NCBI GenBank assembly: GCA_020027535.1
Contig: JAHRAK010000044.1
Location: forward strand, 1-37,260
Reading direction: 5' to 3'
Source of the DNA: Nitrospirales bacterium
GTDB taxonomy: Bacteria > Nitrospirota > Nitrospiria > Nitrospirales > UBA8639
DNA: 37,260 bases
This document shows, one piece after another, positions 15,609-24,306 of this stretch (within the stretch, counting starts at the first letter, position 1; each line of letters opens with the position of its first letter). The position numbers were made by a program, and so were the translations under genes. The notes beneath the pieces were generated by a model that was given only the letters and a program-made list of their open reading frames with translations, did not search any database and was not told the DNA's origin.

Positions 15609-16391
15609 ATGTTGAAAGGTCGTGTAGCTCTTGTGACGGGGGGCGGATCGGGAATCGGCAGGGGAATCGCCCTGGGTTTGGCGGATCAAGGCGTTCGCGT
15701 TGCCGTGTGCGGGCGGCGTGCGGAATTCCTTGAGCAAACGGTTGCCCGGATCCATGAACAGGGCGGAACCGCCATGGGCGTGCCCGCCGACGTGACTCAT
15801 CGTGGCGAGGTGGAGCGACTTGTTGCATCCGTTGTGAACGAATGGGGACAGATTGATATTTTGATCAACAATGCCGGTGTTTCAGGCAGGACTCCGATGG
15901 ACGATCCTGATGATACGCGTTGGTTGAATATTCTTGATGTGAATTTGACGGGTTCCTATTTATGCTCGAAAGTTGTTTTGCCCCATATGAAAGATCCCGC
16001 CCATGGTCGCATTCTCAACATGTCTTCCGTCCTTGGCCGGTTCGGTGTCCCCGGTTATGCGGCGTATTGTACTGCCAAACACGGCATACTCGGGTTTACC
16101 AAAGCCCTGGCGCTCGAAGTGGCCGAGCGGGGCATTACGGTCAATGCCATCTGTCCCACCTGGGTTGATACCGACATGGCTCGCCAGGGTATCGAAGAAA
16201 TAGCGGTGGTTCTGGGGATGCCGGCTGAAGATTTTCGATCCCAGGCCGTTGCGGCGGTACCCATTAAAAGGATGGCGATGGTCGAGGAGGTGGTCGCCCT
16301 GGCGATTTTTCTTTGCCAAGCTGATGCGGCGTCGATTACGGGACAAGTCATGAACGTGTGCGGCGGTGCCACGGCAGGGTCGGGCAGCTGA
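15609..16391 (+). CDS. Short-chain dehydrogenase/reductase
   Basis: 260 residues from the ATG at 15609; a GTG at 15606 is also possible, and GGGAGGA lies upstream. It is a classical SDR: TGGGSGIG at residues 10-17 for NAD(P) binding, NNAG at 87-90, and the catalytic Ser140, Tyr153 and Lys157 (YCTAK). The C-terminus ITGQVMNVCGG is the usual end. Closest in style to FabG-type 3-oxoacyl reductases or beta-hydroxyacid dehydrogenases, but the substrate cannot be set from sequence alone. It is upstream of the heme genes with 126 bases and a promoter in between, so it is probably a separate transcription unit. Confidence 0.93.
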   Translation: MLKGRVALVTGGGSGIGRGIALGLADQGVRVAVCGRRAEFLEQTVARIHEQGGTAMGVPADVTHRGEVERLVASVVNEWGQIDILINNAGVSGRTPMDDPDDTRWLNILDVNLTGSYLCSKVVLPHMKDPAHGRILNMSSVLGRFGVPGYAAYCTAKHGILGFTKALALEVAERGITVNAICPTWVDTDMARQGIEEIAVVLGMPAEDFRSQAVAAVPIKRMAMVEEVVALAIFLCQADAASITGQVMNVCGGATAGSGS

Positions 16392-16449
16392 TCCATCAAC
16401 GGCTCGTTCTTTCGCCACACGTTGATGTCCCGCTTCATCCTTTCCTTTC

Positions 16450-16478
16450 TTGCTATCTGCAAACGGCCTATCTATACT
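16450..16478 (+). promoter_or_regulatory. Predicted promoter of the heme gene cluster
   Basis: TTGCTA (16450-16455), 17 bases, TATACT (16473-16478): 4 of 6 and 5 of 6 matches to sigma-70 boxes, about 40 bases before the first gene of the cluster. Confidence 0.55.
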
Positions 16479-16517
16479 TCCAAACTAGGTGTATAGCACT
16501 ATTTTCCGGTGGTACCG

Positions 16518-17324
16518 ATGACCGTTGCCTTTTTGCAACTTACGTTGGGGCTGTACTTTATTGGGATCTTGCTGTCCCTGGTGTACCTGCTCCGGCGGTC
16601 TGAGTTTCTTGCCAAGGTGGCGCTTGCCGTGACGTGTATCGGATTTGCCATCCATACCGTTGTCTTGGCCGTTCAGGTGTTTTCCGGAGAAGAAGTGCAA
16701 TGGGTCACGTTCCATAAGGCCTTATCGTTTTTTTCGTGGTCCCTGGTCTTTGTCTTTTTGCTGGTTGTCCTTTTTCAGCGGCTTTACGTGTTGGGTGCCT
16801 TCATGCTCCCCATTGCCTTCCTTTCACTGGTATCGACGGCGATCCTGCCTTCGGAAACTCCGGTTCTTCACCCCATGTTTCAAGCGATGTGGGTCCACGT
16901 CACACTCAGCATGTTGGGAACCGTCGGGTTTGCCGTGGCCTTTGTGGCAGGCGTGGTGTATTTGATGCAGGACCGGTTGCTGAAATCCAAACAATTCAAC
17001 GTCTTGTCCTTTAAGTTGCCGCCGTTGGATGTTTTGGACATGCTGAACCAACGTTCGATTTTGTTGGGGTTCCCATTTCTCACCATGGGTATTCTGACGG
17101 GGGCCATGTCCGCCCAGATCACGATGGGTTCCTATGTGAGCTGGAATTCCGAACAGATTTGGGCGCTGGTGACGTGGGCGTTTTATTTTGTGGTCCTGAT
17201 GGGACGGGTGACCGTTGGCTGGAGAGCAAAAAAGGCGGCTTATCTGACGATCGTGGGATTCGCCGGCGTGTTGTTGACGTTTCTCGGGGTCGTGTTAAAA
17301 GGGAACGGTTCTCCCATAAGCTGA
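16518..17324 (+). CDS. Cytochrome c assembly (CcsA/HemX-like) membrane protein
   Basis: 268 residues with about eight hydrophobic segments. The central block HVTLSMLGTVGFAVAFVAGVVYLMQDRLLK and the later SILLGFPFLTMGILTGA match the CcsA/CcmC/HemX superfamily, in which conserved histidines handle heme for attachment to c-type cytochromes. A conserved-looking His appears in FHKALSFFSW and in the WVH before LSMLG, but the tryptophan-rich WWD signature of true CcsA is not obvious. This form, next to hemA, is called HemX in other bacteria and influences HemA levels. The stop codon overlaps the hemA start by one base (TGATG), so the two are translationally coupled. Confidence 0.85.
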   Translation: MTVAFLQLTLGLYFIGILLSLVYLLRRSEFLAKVALAVTCIGFAIHTVVLAVQVFSGEEVQWVTFHKALSFFSWSLVFVFLLVVLFQRLYVLGAFMLPIAFLSLVSTAILPSETPVLHPMFQAMWVHVTLSMLGTVGFAVAFVAGVVYLMQDRLLKSKQFNVLSFKLPPLDVLDMLNQRSILLGFPFLTMGILTGAMSAQITMGSYVSWNSEQIWALVTWAFYFVVLMGRVTVGWRAKKAAYLTIVGFAGVLLTFLGVVLKGNGSPIS

Positions 17325-18730
17325 TGAATATCATCCTTGTCGGACTGAGTCATAAAACCGCTCCGGTCGAGCTTCGAGAACTCCTTGTGGTTCCCAACAG
17401 CCGGATGGGGGAGGCCCTGAATCGGCTTATGGCGCATGCGGGTATCCGTGAGGGGATGTTGTTGCAGACCTGCAATCGCGTTGAAGTGTACGCGGTCGTC
17501 GACCAGGTGGAGCAAGGGTTTTCCGCCATTCAGGAGTTTTTCGTGGACACGCATTTTTCGGTGTCCGCGGAACAATTACTGCCTCGTCTGTATTGTCACG
17601 CGGAGGATCGGGCCATCACTCACCTGTTTCGCGTGGCTTCGAGCCTCGATTCCCTGGTGGTGGGAGAACCGCAAATTCTGCGCCAGGTGAAGGATTCTTT
17701 CCAGGATGCCTTGACCCATAATGCCACCGGGGTCATCTTGAACAAGTTCGTCAAAAAGGCGATCTCCGTGGCCAAACGTGTCCGCACGGAAACCCGGATT
17801 GCGGAAAACGCGGTTTCCGTGAGTTATGCCGCAGTCGAACTGGCCAAGAAAGTGTTCAGCAACCTGGCGGCGCGGACGGTTATGCTGGTCGGGGCCGGAG
17901 AAATGGCCAAATTGGCAGCGCAACATCTGGTGAATCACGGAGTCCACGAGGTCTTGCTCACCACACGGGACCCGATGCGTGCGGCGGATATGGCCGCCCG
18001 GTTTAACGGGCTGTCGATTCCCTTTGAAGAATTCCGCGCGAATATGCACCGGGCCGATATTGTGCTGTGTTCGACCGGGGCGTCCCACTATCTGATCAGT
18101 CCCGAGGACGTGGAACGGGCGGTTCGCGCACGATGGAACCGGCCGATTTTTCTGATCGACGTCTCTGTTCCCCGCAATATCGATCCTGACGTGCGCCAAG
18201 TCGATAATGCGTTCCTGTTCGATATCGACGATCTTGAATCGCATATCGAACAGAACCGTGAAGAGCGCATGCTGGAAGCCACCCGCGCCGAATGTATCGT
18301 CAAAGACGAAGTTGAAGTCATCCTGAAATGGCTCCAGTCGTTAAAGGCGACTCCCACGATTGTCGCGTTACGCAAACGTGCGGATGCCCTGAAACAGGCG
18401 GAATTGCAAAAAGCCTTCGGCCGGCTCGGGACATTGACGCCGCAACAGCAGGAAGCCGTGGAAGGGCTCGCCTCGGGGATCGTCAATAAACTGCTGCACG
18501 GCCCATTGGTGGCGTTGAAGTCTGCAGCCCAATCCTCCAATGGGTTGGTATATATCGAAGCAGCGAGACGGTTTTATGATTTGGGACAAAGTCTTCCCGG
18601 GCAGGAATCCGTGAACGTTCAGGACGTACAGGATTTGGAAGCGGAAGACGTGGCGACGGATGCGCTTTCGCCCGCGCCGGCTGAAGGGACGGAACAAGAA
18701 AGGATGCCCCGGCAGGCTTCGGGTTTGTAG
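17324..18730 (+). CDS. hemA: Glutamyl-tRNA reductase
   Basis: 468 residues from the ATG at 17324, overlapping the previous stop. It starts MNIILVGLSHKTAPVELRE and has the catalytic Cys50 in LLQTCNRVEVYA. Then come the substrate-recognition block SSLDSLVVGEPQILRQVKDSF, the NADPH-binding VMLVGAGEMAKLAAQHL and FLIDVSVPRNIDPDV, and the C-terminal dimerisation helices. It reduces glutamyl-tRNA to glutamate-1-semialdehyde, the first committed step of the C5 pathway to 5-aminolevulinate, so this organism makes heme from glutamate. The C-terminal tail of about 50 residues is acidic and longer than in many homologues. Confidence 0.98.
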   Translation: MNIILVGLSHKTAPVELRELLVVPNSRMGEALNRLMAHAGIREGMLLQTCNRVEVYAVVDQVEQGFSAIQEFFVDTHFSVSAEQLLPRLYCHAEDRAITHLFRVASSLDSLVVGEPQILRQVKDSFQDALTHNATGVILNKFVKKAISVAKRVRTETRIAENAVSVSYAAVELAKKVFSNLAARTVMLVGAGEMAKLAAQHLVNHGVHEVLLTTRDPMRAADMAARFNGLSIPFEEFRANMHRADIVLCSTGASHYLISPEDVERAVRARWNRPIFLIDVSVPRNIDPDVRQVDNAFLFDIDDLESHIEQNREERMLEATRAECIVKDEVEVILKWLQSLKATPTIVALRKRADALKQAELQKAFGRLGTLTPQQQEAVEGLASGIVNKLLHGPLVALKSAAQSSNGLVYIEAARRFYDLGQSLPGQESVNVQDVQDLEAEDVATDALSPAPAEGTEQERMPRQASGL

Positions 18731-18776
18731 GGTCGATGCGTGCCACGGGGACGGCAGGGCTGATAAAGGAATCAGA

Positions 18777-19724
18777 GTGAGTCTCACGAATGGACGGCGG
18801 ACGTCTCTCGTCATTGGAACACGCGGTAGTCAACTTGCCCTCTGGCAGGCGGAATGGGTCCAGGCTCGACTTCAGGAAATTGCTCCATCCGTGTCGATCC
18901 GGCTTCAACGGATTCGAACGAGCGGCGATAAAATTCTCGACGTGCCGTTAGCCAAAATCGGCGGGAAAGGATTGTTCGTCAAGGAAATCGAGGAGGCGTT
19001 ATCCAGGGGAGACATCGATCTCGCGGTTCATAGCATGAAAGACGTGCCTTCAGTGTTGCCGGAGGGACTGGCCATTGTCTGTGTCCCGGCGCGAGAGGAT
19101 GCTCGGGATGCCTTGTTGACCAGGGACCACGTGGCCTTCCGGGATCTTCCGGCAGGTGCGAAGATGGGAACCAGCAGCCTCCGGCGGCAAGCCCAGTTGT
19201 TGGCGTACCGCCCGGACCTGGGCGTGGTCATGCTTCGAGGAAACGTGAACACCCGTCTTCGAAAGCTTCAGGAAGGCGCCTACGATGCGATCGTCTTGGC
19301 AGCGGCGGGTCTCACCCGGTTGGGTTGGGCCGGCCACGTGACCGAGTATCTTCCTTCGACCTTGAGTCTTCCGGCTGTCGGTCAAGGAGCCTTGGGCATT
19401 GAGTCGCGTCTGGATGACACGTTTGTTCGAGAGTTGCTTGTCCCAATCAACGATCACGGGACCTTCATTGCGGTTTCGACCGAACGGGCCTTCCTGGATC
19501 GATTGGAGGGGGGATGTCAGGTGCCGATCGCGGGCCATGCGGTCGTCGAGAACCAAACGGTGCGGTTCGAGGGACTTGTCGCAAGCGTCGATGGCACGCA
19601 CGTCATTCGTGATCGGATCGATGGACCGGTGGATCAGGCTGCCCCACTCGGTACGGCCTTGGCCGAGCGGATCCTGGACGCGGGGGGAAAGCAGATTTTG
19701 GATCAAATCTATGGACGTGTGTAA
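18777..19724 (+). CDS. hemC: Porphobilinogen deaminase (hydroxymethylbilane synthase)
   Basis: 315 residues from the GTG at 18777, supported by AAAGGA six bases before it and by the normal N-terminus TSLVIGTRGSQLALWQAEWV. Other blocks are KGLFVKEIEEAL, AVHSMKDVP, GTSSLRRQAQLL, LRGNVNTRL and GGCQVPIAG, whose Cys247 carries the dipyrromethane cofactor. The enzyme joins four porphobilinogens into hydroxymethylbilane. It lies 46 bases after hemA. Its last residues ILDAGGKQILDQIYGRV reappear, slightly altered, at the end of the next gene. Confidence 0.98.
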   Translation: MSLTNGRRTSLVIGTRGSQLALWQAEWVQARLQEIAPSVSIRLQRIRTSGDKILDVPLAKIGGKGLFVKEIEEALSRGDIDLAVHSMKDVPSVLPEGLAIVCVPAREDARDALLTRDHVAFRDLPAGAKMGTSSLRRQAQLLAYRPDLGVVMLRGNVNTRLRKLQEGAYDAIVLAAAGLTRLGWAGHVTEYLPSTLSLPAVGQGALGIESRLDDTFVRELLVPINDHGTFIAVSTERAFLDRLEGGCQVPIAGHAVVENQTVRFEGLVASVDGTHVIRDRIDGPVDQAAPLGTALAERILDAGGKQILDQIYGRV

Positions 19725-19733
19725 AATGGATTA

Positions 19734-20252
19734 TCGAAAGCCCCTAAGACCGTGGAGGATGGGCATTGTTTGTTGAACGACGCGTGCTGATCCAAGGAGA
19801 ATGTTATGGTTCCGGTGAAATCGTTTATGGTCTCCGCTGAAAAAATTGTTGCCATTGATCGTGCTATCAGTGTCCGGCAAGCGGCGAAAATTATGAAGAA
19901 TACCGGTATCGGCAGTGTACTGGTCACCTGGGATAGGGTCATCATCGGGATTGTGACCGATACGGATATCTGCCGGCGGTTGGTGGGGATGGGCTTGGAC
20001 CCGGACCAAACGCCCGTCGAACACATCATGACAGCGCCCGTTTTGAAAATTGATGAAAACAAGACGATTCGTGATGCCAATGCCATGATGGCCAAGGAGC
20101 ACGTTCGGCATTTGGGCGTCTCGCGGGACGGAAAACTCGTCGGGATGATTTCCGTGAGGGATCTGGTCACGTTTGTGTCGAATCTTCCCAGGAAATGGAT
20201 TCTGGGTAAGGGAGGAACACGTATTTTAGAGCAAATCTATGGACGCGAGTAA
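19734..20252 (+). repeat. CBS cassette, copy 1 (leader plus gene)
   Basis: The leader from TCGAAAGCCC (19734) to the AAGGAG ribosome-binding site, together with most of the gene, is closely similar to 21809-22274. The copies diverge after the codons for NLPRK. Confidence 0.85.
19806..20252 (+). CDS. Tandem CBS-domain protein, copy 1, with a HemC-like tail
   Basis: 148 residues, preceded by AAGGAG. Two CBS motifs fill it: about residues 7-62 (SVRQAAKIMKNTGIGSVLV, GIVTDTDICRRLV) and 72-126 (TIRDANAMMAKEHVRHLGV, GMISVRDLVTFV). CBS pairs bind adenosyl nucleotides and act as regulatory modules; stand-alone ones have no fixed partner. The last 17 residues, ILGKGGTRILEQIYGRE, do not belong to the CBS fold and instead resemble the HemC C-terminus, and at the DNA level about three quarters of the 54 bases agree by hand count. 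The stop codon abuts the cobA-hemD start with no gap. The gene is a near-duplicate of the one at 21882. Confidence 0.9.
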   Translation: MVPVKSFMVSAEKIVAIDRAISVRQAAKIMKNTGIGSVLVTWDRVIIGIVTDTDICRRLVGMGLDPDQTPVEHIMTAPVLKIDENKTIRDANAMMAKEHVRHLGVSRDGKLVGMISVRDLVTFVSNLPRKWILGKGGTRILEQIYGRE

Positions 20253-21794
20253 ATGGCCGAGCTTCAACCTAAAGTCTACCTGGTAGGGGCGGGTCCGGGG
20301 GATCCCGGTCTCCTGACGCTTCGCGGCAAAGCCTGTCTTCAGGAAGCGGACGTCGTGTTGTACGACCATCTTGCCAATCCTGCGTTGTTGGATTACGTCT
20401 CCTCCGAGGCGGAGCGGATTTACGTGGGGCGCCGCGGGTGCGGGACCTATCGGCCTCAGGACGAAATCAATCAATTAATGCTGCAGAAGGTTCGTGAAGG
20501 GAAGTGCGTGGTCCGGTTGAAGGGCGGAGACCCTTTCGTGTTCGGACGGGGCGGGGAAGAAGCCGAGTGGATCGTCGAACACCGGATTCCCTTTGAAGTG
20601 GTGCCGGGTGTGACCTCCGCGGTCGCGGTGCCCGCGTATGCGGGAATTCCCGTCACGCATCGAACCCTGGCGTCGACTGTGGCCTTTATCACGGGGCATG
20701 AAGATCCGGCTAAGGAAGAGACGGTGTTGGAATGGCCGCGATTCGCCGCCGCGGAGGGGACGCTGGTGTTTTTGATGGGCGTCCAAAATTTATCCATGAT
20801 CGTTTCCCGGTTGGTTGAGGAAGGGAAATCCGTGGATACTCCCGTGGCGCTGATCCGGTGGGGGACCTATCCCACACAACGGACGGTGGTCGGAACCTTG
20901 CGGGATATTGTCGATCGTGCGAAATCTGCTGATATTCGCCCCCCGGCCACGGTGGTGGTGGGGGAAGTCGTCCGGTTGCGCGAGCAACTCAATTGGTTTG
21001 AGACACAACCCCTATTCGGGAAACGCGTGCTCGTGACGCGCGCCAAAGCCCAGGCGTCGGAATTGTCGAATCTGATCCGGGCTCGAGGCGGAGAACCGGT
21101 TGAATGTCCGACCATCGACATCGGCCCCCCCGACGATTGGGCGGAAGTCGATGAAGCCATCGAGCAACTGGCCACCTATCAATGGCTTGTGTTTACCAGC
21201 GTCAATGGGGTAAAGGCATTTATGCAACGCCTGTGGTACCGTGGTCGCGACGCGCGGGCGTTGGCAGGGTTGCAGGTCTGTTGTATCGGACCCCGGACGG
21301 CCGAGGAGGTGAGACAATTCGGCATCGACGCCGACCTGGTGCCGGAAACGTACCAGGCTGAAGGGCTCATCGAGACTCTGAAGCGAGCCGGCGTGTCCGG
21401 TCAGCGGGTGTTGCTCGCCCGGGCGGCGCAAGCCCGTGAGATCCTGCCGGACGAGTTGCAGCGATCCGGGGCGTTTGTGCGAGTCGTGAAAGTCTACAAG
21501 ACCGTGGTGCCGGCGATCGAACGGGAACACGTTCAGCAATTGTTTCGTGACCACTCGATCGACGTCGTCATGTTTGCAAGCTCGTCAACCGCTCGGAATT
21601 TTTTCCAACTCTTCGACGGAGTCCGTGACGTGAAGACACATCTGAATGGAACGATTATTGCGAGCATCGGGCCGATTACGGCGGAAACCATTCGGGAAAT
21701 GGGTTTGGACGTTCACGTCATGGCTGTTCAGAATACGATTCCGGCGTTGGTCCAGTCGCTGGTCGACTACGTCAGGCACGAGGTGCCCTCTTAA
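20253..21794 (+). CDS. cobA-hemD: Uroporphyrinogen-III C-methyltransferase/uroporphyrinogen-III synthase fusion
   Basis: 513 residues in two domains. Residues 1-250 are the SAM-dependent methyltransferase (CobA/SUMT): VYLVGAGPGDPGLLTLRG, VRLKGGDPFVFGRGGEE, VVPGVTSAVAVPAYAGIPVTHR and TLVFLMGV. Residues 255-513 are uroporphyrinogen-III synthase (HemD): GKRVLVTRAKAQASELSNLI, WLVFTSVNGVKAF, CCIGPRTAEEV and VVMFASSSTARNFF. HemD closes and isomerises hydroxymethylbilane to uroporphyrinogen III; CobA methylates it towards precorrin-2 for siroheme or cobalamin. Having both in one chain links the branch point directly. Such fusions are known in other bacteria. Its ATG follows the CBS stop codon immediately. 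Confidence 0.97.
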   Translation: MAELQPKVYLVGAGPGDPGLLTLRGKACLQEADVVLYDHLANPALLDYVSSEAERIYVGRRGCGTYRPQDEINQLMLQKVREGKCVVRLKGGDPFVFGRGGEEAEWIVEHRIPFEVVPGVTSAVAVPAYAGIPVTHRTLASTVAFITGHEDPAKEETVLEWPRFAAAEGTLVFLMGVQNLSMIVSRLVEEGKSVDTPVALIRWGTYPTQRTVVGTLRDIVDRAKSADIRPPATVVVGEVVRLREQLNWFETQPLFGKRVLVTRAKAQASELSNLIRARGGEPVECPTIDIGPPDDWAEVDEAIEQLATYQWLVFTSVNGVKAFMQRLWYRGRDARALAGLQVCCIGPRTAEEVRQFGIDADLVPETYQAEGLIETLKRAGVSGQRVLLARAAQAREILPDELQRSGAFVRVVKVYKTVVPAIEREHVQQLFRDHSIDVVMFASSSTARNFFQLFDGVRDVKTHLNGTIIASIGPITAETIREMGLDVHVMAVQNTIPALVQSLVDYVRHEVPS

Positions 21795-21808
21795 CGGCGT
21801 ATGAATTG

Positions 21809-22274
21809 TCGAAAGCCCATGAACCGTGGAGGATGGGGCATTTTTTTGTTTAACGACGCGTGTTAATCCAAGGAGAATTTTATGGTTCCAGTGAAATCGT
21901 TTATGGTCCCCGCTGAAAAATTTGTGGCTATTGATCGCGACACCAGTGTCCGGAGGGCGGCAGAAATTATGAAGGAGAATGGTATCGGCAGTGTGTTTGT
22001 TTCCCGGGATAAGAAAATCATCGGGATTTTGACCGATACGGATCTCGTCCGGCGGTTGGTGGCGGCGGGGTTGGATTCTGACCGGACGCCCGTCGAACAA
22101 ATCATGTCGGCGCCCGTTTTGAAAATTGATGAAAACAAAACGCTGTTGGATGCCAATGACCTGATGGCCAAAGAGCACGTCCGGCATTTGGGCGTCTCAC
22201 GAGACGGGGAGCTTGTCGGGCTGATCTCCGTGAGGGATCTGGTTGTGTTCTTGACGAATCTTCCGAGGAAGTAA
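21809..22274 (+). repeat. CBS cassette, copy 2 (leader plus gene)
   Basis: Second copy of the unit at 19734-20252, sharing TCGAAAGCCC, CCGTGGAGGATGGG, AACGACGCGTG and the AAGGAG site in the same order. The leaders differ by a few insertions and substitutions. Confidence 0.85.
21882..22274 (+). CDS. Tandem CBS-domain protein, copy 2
   Basis: 130 residues, preceded by AAGGAG with the same spacing as copy 1. Two CBS motifs: SVRRAAEIMKENGIGSVFV with GILTDTDLVRRLV, and TLLDANDLMAKEHVRHLGV with GLISVRDLVVFL. It ends at NLPRK, exactly where copy 1 goes on into its HemC-like tail, so this is the plainer and presumably ancestral form. The two proteins are similar along their whole CBS region. It lies 87 bases after cobA-hemD and 89 bases before hemB, within the same co-directional run. 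A role in tuning heme synthesis by adenylate or SAM-like ligands is suggested only by position. Confidence 0.9.
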   Translation: MVPVKSFMVPAEKFVAIDRDTSVRRAAEIMKENGIGSVFVSRDKKIIGILTDTDLVRRLVAAGLDSDRTPVEQIMSAPVLKIDENKTLLDANDLMAKEHVRHLGVSRDGELVGLISVRDLVVFLTNLPRK

Positions 22275-22363
22275 TCGTGGCGCTGGTGATGCCGCGGCGG
22301 TGGTATCGCTCAATGAGTCGAAAGCACGAGAGAGTCTGAAACCGTTTGGCCAATGGATAGGTG

Positions 22364-23347
22364 ATGGGATTTCCTCGTCAACGAATGCGGCGCTTGCGTG
22401 AATCCGAGCCTCTTCGGCGGATGGTGCGGGAAACCGTTCTTGCGCCGAGCAACCTGATTTATCCTTTGTTCGTGAAGGAAGGGACGGATCAGCAGGAAGC
22501 CATTCTGTCGATGCCCGGCCAATTCCGGTGGTCCATCGATCGTCTGCTCAAGGAAGCGACTGACGTCCACATGCTGGGCGTTCCGGCGGTCATGCTGTTC
22601 GGGATCCCTGATCACAAGGATGAACGCGGGTCGTCCGGTTATGATCCGAACGGGATCGTGCAGCGGGCCGTCCGCGCGCTCAAGGACCATCTCCCGGGAC
22701 TTTTTGTGATGACGGATGTCTGTATCGATGAGTATACGTCCCATGGGCATTGCGGCATCGTGAAAGACGGTCGCATCCTGAACGATGAAACCCTCGACTG
22801 TCTGCGCCTGATGGCAAAAACCCATGCGGAAGCCGGAGCCGACATGGTGGCGCCTTCCGACATGATGGACGGGCGAGTCGCGGCGATCCGTGACGAATTG
22901 GATCAAGGGGGGTTCGAGCACGTGCCCATCATGTCCTATGCCGCCAAGTATGCCTCTTGCCTGTATGCGCCTTTCAGGGAAGCGGCTTCTTCCAGTCCCG
23001 TCTTCGGTGATCGGTGCTCGTATCAAATGGATCCCGCGAATGCTCGTGAAGCCGTCCGTGAAGTACAGGCCGACGTGGAGGAAGGTGCGGACGTGGTCAT
23101 GGTCAAACCGGCGCTGGCTTACCTCGATATTATTGCGCGGACGCGGGCCGAGGTGGACGTGCCCGTCGCTGCGTTTCAGGTCAGTGGCGAATACAGCATG
23201 ATCAAGGCCGCCGCTCAACAAGGGTGGCTGGACGAGTCCAAAGTGACGTTGGAAACGCTGCTGTCCATCAAGCGTGCCGGTGCCGACCTCATCCTCACCT
23301 ATTTTGCCAAGGATGCCGCCAAGTTCTTGAACGCCGCTACCCCATGA
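22364..23347 (+). CDS. hemB: Porphobilinogen synthase (delta-aminolevulinate dehydratase)
   Basis: 327 residues from the ATG at 22364 (GTG at 22361 possible). Typical opening [18 protein letters not shown]. The two Schiff-base lysines are K195 (MSYAAKYAS) and K248 ([11 protein letters not shown]). It condenses two 5-aminolevulinates to porphobilinogen. The metal site is unusual: zinc enzymes have Cys at three positions (DVCxC...HGHCG), magnesium-type ones Asp or Ala; here the residues are C120, D122 and C130 in [14 protein letters not shown], a mixed set. The stop codon overlaps the ribF start by four bases (ATGA), so the two are coupled. Confidence 0.98.
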   Translation: MGFPRQRMRRLRESEPLRRMVRETVLAPSNLIYPLFVKEGTDQQEAILSMPGQFRWSIDRLLKEATDVHMLGVPAVMLFGIPDHKDERGSSGYDPNGIVQRAVRALKDHLPGLFVMTDVCIDEYTSHGHCGIVKDGRILNDETLDCLRLMAKTHAEAGADMVAPSDMMDGRVAAIRDELDQGGFEHVPIMSYAAKYASCLYAPFREAASSSPVFGDRCSYQMDPANAREAVREVQADVEEGADVVMVKPALAYLDIIARTRAEVDVPVAAFQVSGEYSMIKAAAQQGWLDESKVTLETLLSIKRAGADLILTYFAKDAAKFLNAATP

Positions 23348-24267
23348 AGGTTTCGCACGGGCTTCCAACTGATCCCCTGCCGCCCAATCCGGTACTGACC
23401 ATCGGCAATTTTGACGGGCAGCACATCGGGCATCGACAATTACTGGCCACCGTCGTTCAATGCGCTCGTGAACAGCAGGGAACGCCGATGGTCTTGACCT
23501 TTGATCCTCATCCGGTGTTGGTGTTGAGTCCGGGAACCACCTTTCAATTTTTGACGTCCCCTTCGGAAAAGTTGGCTTGGTTCGAGACGCAAGGCGTCGA
23601 GCACCTCGTGGTGTTGAATTTCACCAAAACGTTTGCCGCATTAAGCCCGCAAGAGTTTGTGTTTTCGATCCTGAGAGATGGGCTGGGCATCAAAGATCTG
23701 TTCGTGGGAGAGCATTTTGTCTTCGGCAAAAACCGGGCGGGAAACACGGAAACCCTGCGCGACTTGGCCGGACAAGCCGGTTTCCGGGTTCATCTCGTCA
23801 AACCCGTGAGTTCCCGGGAAACCATCGTGAGTTCCACAAGGATTCGCCAGTTCATCCGAACGGGGAAGGTGGAAACAGCCATGCAATGTCTGGGCCGCCC
23901 GTATTCCCTGAAAGGCACGGTGATTGAAGGTGACCGTCGCGGGCAGGCGTTGGGCTATCGGACGGCTAACCTTCGACCGGACAAAGACCGGGTGCTCCCG
24001 CCGGACGGGGTCTATGCCACGAAGATGGTGTGGCAGGATACGGTGTTTCCCGCTGTGAGTTATCTTGGGACGCGTCCCACGTTTGGAGAAGGGGAACGGT
24101 TGCTGGAAGTGCATGTCTTGGATGCCGCCTGCAATTTGTACGGACACCCTGTTGAAGTTCAATTTTTACACTATATTCGAGGCGATGAACTGTTTGAAGA
24201 TTCCGAGCAGCTTGCCGAGCGAATCGCGCAGGATATTCAGCAGACTCGACGCGCGTTTGCCGAATAA
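23344..24267 (+). CDS. ribF: Bifunctional riboflavin kinase/FAD synthetase
   Basis: 307 residues, the usual length. The N-terminal nucleotidyltransferase half has [17 protein letters not shown], with the family's V replaced by Q in FDGxH, and LTFDPHP, then the [17 protein letters not shown] block. The C-terminal kinase half starts at [20 protein letters not shown] and continues DGVYATKM and GTRPTF. It phosphorylates riboflavin to FMN and adenylates FMN to FAD. It overlaps hemB by four bases. FAD and heme supply together would serve respiratory enzymes, but the link may only be historical. Confidence 0.97.
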   Translation: MKVSHGLPTDPLPPNPVLTIGNFDGQHIGHRQLLATVVQCAREQQGTPMVLTFDPHPVLVLSPGTTFQFLTSPSEKLAWFETQGVEHLVVLNFTKTFAALSPQEFVFSILRDGLGIKDLFVGEHFVFGKNRAGNTETLRDLAGQAGFRVHLVKPVSSRETIVSSTRIRQFIRTGKVETAMQCLGRPYSLKGTVIEGDRRGQALGYRTANLRPDKDRVLPPDGVYATKMVWQDTVFPAVSYLGTRPTFGEGERLLEVHVLDAACNLYGHPVEVQFLHYIRGDELFEDSEQLAERIAQDIQQTRRAFAE

Positions 24268-24306
24268 TTCGAATCTCCCCCCGCAGGTCGATCACTATCG
24301 GTGGTG

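Noticed and set aside
22310-23368. Long minus-strand frame opposite hemB
   Set aside because: It is a mirror of the codon pattern of hemB, resembles no family that I know, and covers a clear conserved gene.
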